Source: Castellaniella ginsengisoli (GTDB lineage Bacteria; Pseudomonadota; Gammaproteobacteria; Burkholderiales; Burkholderiaceae_B). Taken from it: a DNA stretch of 64,000 bases. The stretch is from NCBI RefSeq assembly GCF_039523235.1, contig NZ_BAAAEX010000003.1. One strand, written 5' to 3'. Made by a program: the position numbers and the translations under genes. The notes beneath the pieces are model-generated. The model was not told the DNA's origin, made no database searches, and saw nothing but the letters and a program-made list of their open reading frames with translations. Shown in pieces: positions 58,992 through 64,000 of this stretch; positions within the stretch are counted from its first letter, which is position 1; every line of letters begins with the position of its first letter.

Positions 58992-60404
58992 ATGTCCACC
59001 CCTGAAAACGTTGTGCAGATGATCGCCGAACGCGAAGTCGCGTTCGTGGATTTCCGCTTTACCGATACCCTGGGTCGGGAACACCACTTGACCGTCCCCG
59101 CCGGTCTGGTGGATGAGGACCGGATGGAATCCGGCGTGGCCTTCGACGGCTCGTCTCTGCCCGGCTGGAAGGGCATCGAGGCTTCCGACATGATCCTGAT
59201 CCCGGACGCCGGCACGGCCCGTCTCGATCCTTTCCGCGAGGAAACCACGCTGATCCTGACCTGCGACGTGGTCGAGCCGTCCGACCTGAAGGGCTACGAC
59301 CGCGATCCGCGCTCCCTGGCCCGGCGCGCGGAAGCCTATCTGAAATCCAGCGGCCTGGGCGACACCGCCTATTTCGGTCCGGAGCCGGAATTCTTCGTGT
59401 TCGACGGCGTGAGCTGGAATGCGGACATGAGCGGCAGTTTCGTCAAGATTTCGTCCGACGAGGGCGTGTGGTCCAACGCCAATGAGGCCAACGGCAACAA
59501 TCTGGGCTACCGGCCGTCCGTCAAGGGCGGCTACGTGCCCGTACCGCCGGTCGACTCCTTTGCCGACATGCGCTCGGAGATGTGCCTGCTGATGGAGCAG
59601 ATGGGCGTGCCCGTCGAGGTCCATCACCACGAAGTCGCCAACTGCGGCCAGATGGAGATCGGCACGCGCTTTTCCACCTTGGTGCAGCGCGCCGACTGGA
59701 CCCAGATCATGAAGTACGTGATCCGCAACGTGGCCCACGTCTACGGCAAGACGGCGACTTTCATGCCCAAGCCCGTGGTGGGGGACAACGGTTCGGGCAT
59801 GCACGTGCACCAGTCCATCTGGAAGGATGGCCAGAACCTGTTCGCCGGCAACGGCTATGGCGGCCTGTCGGAATTCGCCCTGTACTACATCGGCGGCATC
59901 ATTCACCACGCCCGCGCCCTGAATGCGATCACCAACCCGGGCACGAATTCCTACAAGCGCCTGGTGCCGCACTACGAGGCTCCGGTCAAGCTCGCCTACT
60001 CCGCGCGCAACCGTTCGGCCTCGATCCGCATCCCTTACGTCAGCAATCCCAAGGCGCGCCGCGTCGAATCGCGCTTCCCGGACCCTCTGGCCAATCCGTA
60101 TCTGGCTTTCTCGGCCCTGATGATGGCGGGCCTGGACGGTGTCCAGAACAAAATTCATCCGGGCGATCCGGCCGACAAGAACTTGTACGACCTGCCGCCG
60201 GAAGAGGATGCCAAGATCCCGACGGTGTGCTCGTCGCTCGAACAGGCATTGGAAGCGCTGGACCGCGACCGCGAGTTCCTGACGCGAGGCGGTGTCTTCA
60301 GCAATGACCTGCTGGACGCCTATCTGGACTTGAAGGCCAACGAACTCGACCGGCTGCGCGTGACCCCGCACCCGGTTGAATTCGACCTGTACTACACGCT
60401 CTAG
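58992..60404 (+). CDS. glnA: Glutamine synthetase, type I
   Basis: A 470-residue GSI. 'DGSSLPGWKGIEASDM' near 52, 'YFGPEPEFFVFD' (metal Glu), 'NGSGMHVHQS' (ATP/ammonia), and the adenylylation Tyr in 'KNLYDLPPEE'. Dodecameric enzyme making glutamine from glutamate, ammonia and ATP. The start at 58992 is chosen for the standard GSI lead ('MSTPENVVQMI') and AGGAGC upstream. NtrC sites and a sigma-54 promoter precede it; ntrB follows after 11 bp. Confidence 0.97.
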   Translation: MSTPENVVQMIAEREVAFVDFRFTDTLGREHHLTVPAGLVDEDRMESGVAFDGSSLPGWKGIEASDMILIPDAGTARLDPFREETTLILTCDVVEPSDLKGYDRDPRSLARRAEAYLKSSGLGDTAYFGPEPEFFVFDGVSWNADMSGSFVKISSDEGVWSNANEANGNNLGYRPSVKGGYVPVPPVDSFADMRSEMCLLMEQMGVPVEVHHHEVANCGQMEIGTRFSTLVQRADWTQIMKYVIRNVAHVYGKTATFMPKPVVGDNGSGMHVHQSIWKDGQNLFAGNGYGGLSEFALYYIGGIIHHARALNAITNPGTNSYKRLVPHYEAPVKLAYSARNRSASIRIPYVSNPKARRVESRFPDPLANPYLAFSALMMAGLDGVQNKIHPGDPADKNLYDLPPEEDAKIPTVCSSLEQALEALDRDREFLTRGGVFSNDLLDAYLDLKANELDRLRVTPHPVEFDLYYTL

Positions 60405-60415
60405 AGAGGCATGCG

Positions 60416-61372
60416 GTGGACGCGTCCGGCCTCGACCTGCTTTGCACGGCGGTCCTGCTGCTGGACGAATCCCTGCGCATCCGCCACGTCAACAGCGCGG
60501 CGGAAGAACTGCTGGGGCAGTCCCGCCGGCAATTGGCGGGGCAGCCCGCGCAGCCTTGGCTGGAAGGCTTCGACAGCGTTTTGAAAACGCCTCTGCGGGG
60601 CCATCCGCCCTGGGCGTGGCTGATTGAAATCCCGGTCCATCAAGGCGGCCACCTGGACGAACTGCGGCAGGCCCGGGGCCGCGAAGAGGCGCAACGCGAA
60701 ACCTTGCGTAATCTGGCGCACGAAGTGCGCAACCCCTTGGCGGGCCTGCGGGCCGCCGCCCAACTGCTGGAAATGGAACTGTCGCGCGACGATCTGCGCG
60801 AATACACCCGGGTCATTGTCGCCGAGGCCGACCGGCTGGCCGGGCTGGTGGCGCGCCTGGCTTCGTCCAGCCAGCCCGCGGCGGCGCCCAGCATTTTCAA
60901 CGTCCATGAACTGTGCGAACGGGTGCTGGCCTTGATCCGCCTCGAATTCGGCGAACAAATCCGCTTGGAACGCGATTACGACGCTTCAGTGCCGGATATG
61001 CGCGCCGATCGCGATCAGTTGCTGCAGGCTTTGCTCAATGTGGCGCGCAACGGCGCCCAGGCGCTCGTCGAAGGGCCTGGTCCGGCTTCGCCGGTGCTTC
61101 GGCTGAGCACCCGCATCCTGCACCAACCCCTGCTGGCCGCAGGCCAGCACCGCATGGGGTTGCGGATCGCGGTCGCCGACAACGGACCCGGCGTGCCCGA
61201 GGCCCTGCGCGACAAGCTGTTTCACCCTCTGGTGACCGGCCGGGCGCAGGGGACGGGCCTGGGCCTGAGCCTGGCCCAGGAGTGCCTGCAGCGCCAGGGC
61301 GGCCTGCTGGAGTTCGATTCCGTCCCGGGCAAGACTGAATTCCGCCTGTTGCTGCCGCTGGAGATCGCATGA
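60416..61372 (+). CDS. glnL: Nitrogen regulation sensor kinase NtrB
   Basis: A 318-residue cytosolic histidine kinase. PAS domain (about 1-90), H-box 'NLAHEVRNPLAGL' with phospho-His near 102, N-box 'LLNVARNGAQA', G1 'VADNGPGVPEAL' and G2 'GTGLGLSLAQE'. It phosphorylates NtrC when nitrogen is short, under control of PII. Start is GTG at 60416, with AGAGAGG upstream. ntrC follows after 13 bp. Confidence 0.93.
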   Translation: MDASGLDLLCTAVLLLDESLRIRHVNSAAEELLGQSRRQLAGQPAQPWLEGFDSVLKTPLRGHPPWAWLIEIPVHQGGHLDELRQARGREEAQRETLRNLAHEVRNPLAGLRAAAQLLEMELSRDDLREYTRVIVAEADRLAGLVARLASSSQPAAAPSIFNVHELCERVLALIRLEFGEQIRLERDYDASVPDMRADRDQLLQALLNVARNGAQALVEGPGPASPVLRLSTRILHQPLLAAGQHRMGLRIAVADNGPGVPEALRDKLFHPLVTGRAQGTGLGLSLAQECLQRQGGLLEFDSVPGKTEFRLLLPLEIA

Positions 61373-61385
61373 CCTGGGATGCCGC

Positions 61386-62945
61386 ATGAAGACGATCTGG
61401 ATCCTGGACGATGAGCCCGGCATGCGCTGGGTACTGGAAAAAGCCCTGGACAAGGCGGGCTGGTCGGCGCGCAGCTTTGCCGACGGGGTCGCCCTGAAGG
61501 AAGCGCTCGACGCCCTGGAAGGCGCGACGGATCCCCGTGCGCCGGCCGTGCTGGTGTCCGACATCCGCATGCCGGGCCCCGACGGGCTCTCCGTATTGTC
61601 GGCGGCGCGGGCGCTCCTGCCGGATCTGCCCGTCATCATGATGACGGCCTATACCGATCTGGACACCACCGTGGCCGCTTTTGAGCAAGGCGCCTTCGAC
61701 TACCTGGCCAAGCCTTTCGACATCCAGGCCGCCGTCGAACTGATCGGCCGTGCGGCTCAGTCGGGGCCCTCCCGGGCCGGGCGCGCGGCTGCCCCCGAAG
61801 ATCATGCCGGTGCCAGGCCCGCGCTTGGCGAAGCGGAAATGGCGCCTTCGCAGTCACCGGCCATGCAGGATGTGTTCCGCGCCATCGGCCGTCTGTCCCA
61901 GTCCGGAGCGACCGTGCTCATCACCGGAGAGTCCGGAACCGGAAAGGAGTTGGTCGCCCGGGCCCTGCACCGGCACAGCCGTCGCGCCGCCGGCCCCTTC
62001 GTGGCGGTGAACGCGGCTGCAATCCCGCGGGATCTGCTGGAGGCCGAACTGTTCGGCCACGAACGCGGCGCCTTCACCGGGGCGGTCCAGTCGCGGCGGG
62101 GGCGTTTCGAGGAAGCCGACGGCGGCACGCTGTTCCTGGACGAGATCGGCGACATGCCGGCCGAGTTGCAGACCCGTTTGCTGCGGGTGCTGGCCGAAGG
62201 GGTCTTCTACCGGGTGGGCGGCACGCGGGCCGTCCAGACGGACGTGCGCATTGTGGCGGCGACCCACCAGCCGCTCGAAGAGCGCGTGCGGGCGGGCCTC
62301 TTTCGCGCCGATCTGTTCCATCGCCTGAACGTCATCCGCCTGCGCCTGCCGCCATTGCGGGAACGCCGCGAAGATATCGAGGCCCTGGCGCGGCACTTCC
62401 TGGCCCGGAGCGCGGCGGAACTCGGCGTGCCGGCGCGCCGGCCCGATGCCCAGGCGCTGGAGGCGCTGCGCCGCTTCGACTATCCCGGCAATATCCGGCA
62501 ACTGGAAAACATCTGCCAATGGCTGACGGTGATGGCGCCCAGCGCGGAAGTCGGCCTGGAGGATCTGCCGCCCGAAATTCTGGGCACGGACGTGCAGGCG
62601 AGCGCTGCCGGCCCCGGCCATGAGGTCTCGCCGGCGCCCGATCGGCCCGCGGCGCCGGCGCACGCCCTTCGGCCCGACTGGCGCATCGCGCTGGGCGCTG
62701 AAGCGCGGGCCCGGCTGGCTCGCCGTGAGCCCTGCGTGATGGATGCCTTGCAGCGGGATTTCGAACGGACGCTGTTGAAGGCCGGTCTGGCCGAGGCGGG
62801 CTGCCGCCGCGGCGAAGCCGCGCTGCGCCTGGGCATCGGCCGCAATACGCTGACGCGCAAATGCCGGGAACTGGGGCTGGACGATCCGGCCGAAGGCGAG
62901 GCTCCGCCGCCTTCCGGTCCTTCCGGCGTTTCAGGCGGCGACTGA
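61386..62945 (+). CDS. glnG: Nitrogen regulation response regulator NtrC
   Basis: A 519-residue sigma-54 activator. Receiver (1-120, phospho-Asp in 'LVSDIRMPGPDGL'), AAA+ domain (about 165-400) with Walker A 'GESGTGKE', sigma-54 loop 'ERGAFTGA' and Walker B 'LFLDEIGDMP', and a Fis-type HTH near 470-500 ('AALRLGIGRNTLTRKCREL'). It activates glnA and other nitrogen genes from enhancer sites. Its C-terminal end overlaps the convergent ABC ATPase by 15 nt. Confidence 0.95.
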   Translation: MKTIWILDDEPGMRWVLEKALDKAGWSARSFADGVALKEALDALEGATDPRAPAVLVSDIRMPGPDGLSVLSAARALLPDLPVIMMTAYTDLDTTVAAFEQGAFDYLAKPFDIQAAVELIGRAAQSGPSRAGRAAAPEDHAGARPALGEAEMAPSQSPAMQDVFRAIGRLSQSGATVLITGESGTGKELVARALHRHSRRAAGPFVAVNAAAIPRDLLEAELFGHERGAFTGAVQSRRGRFEEADGGTLFLDEIGDMPAELQTRLLRVLAEGVFYRVGGTRAVQTDVRIVAATHQPLEERVRAGLFRADLFHRLNVIRLRLPPLRERREDIEALARHFLARSAAELGVPARRPDAQALEALRRFDYPGNIRQLENICQWLTVMAPSAEVGLEDLPPEILGTDVQASAAGPGHEVSPAPDRPAAPAHALRPDWRIALGAEARARLARREPCVMDALQRDFERTLLKAGLAEAGCRRGEAALRLGIGRNTLTRKCRELGLDDPAEGEAPPPSGPSGVSGGD

Positions 62946-63716
62946 GTCGGGGGCGCCGCGCAAGTTGGCCTGGGCGCGCCGGGCCATCAGGGCTTCACGG
63001 TGGATGAAGGCCGCGATTTCCGGCGTGGCCGGGTGGTGGTGCATGCCGTAGGGCGTGTCCCATTGGGCCAGCCGGCCTTCCCGCAGGATGCCGATCCGGT
63101 CCGCCACGGCGAAGGCTTCGGCTTGATTGTGGGTCACGACCAGGGCGGTGCGCCCCGCCGCCTTCAGCAAGTCGCGCAATTCGAAAGCAAGCCGTTCACG
63201 GGCGTCCACGTCCAGATTGGAAAAAGGCTCGTCGAGCAGCAGCAATTCTGGTTCGGGGGCCAGCGCCCGAGCCAGCGCCACCCGCTGCTGCTGCCCGCCG
63301 GACAGTTCGTGGGGCCGGCGCGCTTCCTGGCCCGTGAGGCCTACCAGGTCCAGCAAGGTGCGCACGCGCCGGTTGCGCTCGGCGGCGTCCAGGCGCCGCA
63401 GGCCAAACCCGACGTTGGCCGCGACGTCCAGATGGGGAAAGAGCGCGTAGTCCTGAAACATCATGCCCACGCGGCGGTGTTCGGGTTCGATGCGCACGCC
63501 TTCGCCCGACAGCAGGCGCCCGTCCAGGCGGATCGAGCCGCCGTCCAGCGGCTCGAAACCGGCAATGGCGCGCAGCACGCTGGTCTTGCCGCAGCCCGAA
63601 GCGCCCAGCAGGCAGGCGATCTGCCCGGCCTCCAAAGACAGGCTCAGGTCGCGCAGCACGGCGCACCGGCAGCCGTCGGTTGCGTAGCTCAGGGAAATCC
63701 GGTCCAGTTCCAGCAT
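62931..63716 (-). CDS. ABC transporter ATPase, Fe3+ (FbpC)-type, short
   Basis: A 261-residue ATPase with Walker A 'LLGASGCGKTSVL', Q-loop 'MMFQDYALFPHLDV', signature 'LSGGQQQRVALARAL', Walker B 'LLLLDEPFSNLD' and H-loop 'VVTHNQAEA'. FbpC-type proteins are about 350 residues and have a C-terminal TOBE-like domain, which is missing here. It follows the permease gene (9 bp) on the same strand and energises the importer. Confidence 0.88.
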   Translation of the reverse strand: MLELDRISLSYATDGCRCAVLRDLSLSLEAGQIACLLGASGCGKTSVLRAIAGFEPLDGGSIRLDGRLLSGEGVRIEPEHRRVGMMFQDYALFPHLDVAANVGFGLRRLDAAERNRRVRTLLDLVGLTGQEARRPHELSGGQQQRVALARALAPEPELLLLDEPFSNLDVDARERLAFELRDLLKAAGRTALVVTHNQAEAFAVADRIGILREGRLAQWDTPYGMHHHPATPEIAAFIHREALMARRAQANLRGAPDSVAA

Positions 63717-63725
63717 GTCGTTCTC

Positions 63726-64000
63726 TCAGGTGGCGGGCCGATCCAGCAGGCGGGCCAGCAGGATCACAGGCAGCAGGCCGGCGGCGATGATCCCCAGGGC
63801 GGCGATGGCGCCTTCCTCGTAAGTGCCGCGCGCCGCTTCAGCGTACAGCCAGGTTGCCAGGGTGTCGAAATTCAGGGGCCGCAGCAGCAGCGTGGCGGGC
63901 AGCTCTTTCATGGCATCCACGAACACCAGCAACGCCGAGGCGGCCAGTGCCGGCCGCAATAGGGGCAGGTGTACGCGCCGCAGCATGCCGTGGACATTCT
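63726..64000 (-). CDS. ABC transporter permease, Fe3+-type (FbpB), C-terminal part (cut by window edge)
   Basis: At least 91 residues, in frame to the window edge. It has the EAA-loop end 'RRVHLPLLRPALAAS', then 'LVFVDAMKELPATLLLRPLNF' (partly), typical of FbpB permeases, and two TM helices. The N-terminal ~450 residues lie outside. Paired with the ATPase at 62931. Confidence 0.85.
   Translation of the reverse strand, partial: NVHGMLRRVHLPLLRPALAASALLVFVDAMKELPATLLLRPLNFDTLATWLYAEAARGTYEEGAIAALGIIAAGLLPVILLARLLDRPAT

Noticed and set aside
1..64000. CRISPR array, rRNA, tRNA or prophage
   Set aside because: No regularly spaced repeats, no tRNA T-loop/anticodon pattern and no phage structural genes were seen in reading both strands; a tRNAscan or Infernal run would be the decisive test.

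Overview
The window is GC-rich, tightly packed, double-stranded-use bacterial DNA. It carries glnA-ntrB-ntrC with a sigma-54 promoter, a yicC/rph/rdgB/hemW block, fabA-fabB, a denitrification-type NO reductase and polar-flagellum-type genes. This fits a motile, probably denitrifying betaproteobacterium of the order Burkholderiales, most likely Alcaligenaceae. The genus is an inference and no rRNA or tRNA gene is present to fix it. One ambiguous base (N at 31496) marks an assembly gap inside a flagellin gene.

Layout. 0-1.2 kb: end of an IS21-family element that has cut into the 3' end of a PIN-toxin/HTH-antitoxin pair. 1.7-15.2 kb: housekeeping and accessory genes, namely two DbpA-type RNA helicases, a Fur-controlled YncE-like propeller, small stress proteins, a thioesterase, an LpxL-type acyltransferase, an HD-GYP sensor coupled to a molybdopterin-oxidoreductase-fold protein, tehB, a second toxin-antitoxin pair and a broken Rpn-type nuclease gene. 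15.4-34.3 kb: a nucleotide-sugar and glycan-decoration cluster of 13 genes, a 1329-residue glycosyltransferase, two tandem flagellin genes and a second glycosyltransferase. 34.4-51.9 kb: alcohol dehydrogenase, an Rpn/DUF4351 protein, YchJ, an amino-acid ABC importer without its ATPase, a Ktr potassium system, an Old Yellow Enzyme, YqeY, an NRDE protein, a chemoreceptor coupled to a FlhE-like protein, fabAB, two MFS exporters and a urea transporter. 51.8-54.8 kb: an unusual NO reductase operon. 55.1-64 kb: yicC, rph-rdgB-hemW, the glnA-ntrBC nitrogen regulon and the start of an Fe3+-type ABC importer that leaves the window.

The most interesting region is 15.4-34.3 kb. CDP-glucose is made and dehydrated (RfbF, RfbG), then apparently C-methylated, aminated, reduced and further decorated (two C-methyltransferase-like proteins, PLP aminotransferase, SDR, ATP-grasp ligase, metallophosphoesterase, CmcI-like and PhyH-like enzymes, WbqC). 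The run ends in a giant glycosyltransferase directly upstream of the flagellin genes, and a SunS-like glycosyltransferase follows them. A sigma-28-like promoter lies just before rfbF and clear sigma-28 promoters precede both flagellins. I read this as a flagellin glycosylation island making a branched, C-methylated amino sugar. A 9-G tract early in the large glycosyltransferase could make it phase-variable. The second unusual item is the NO reductase, whose NorC-like subunit carries two heme-c sites and whose NorB has two extra C-terminal membrane segments.
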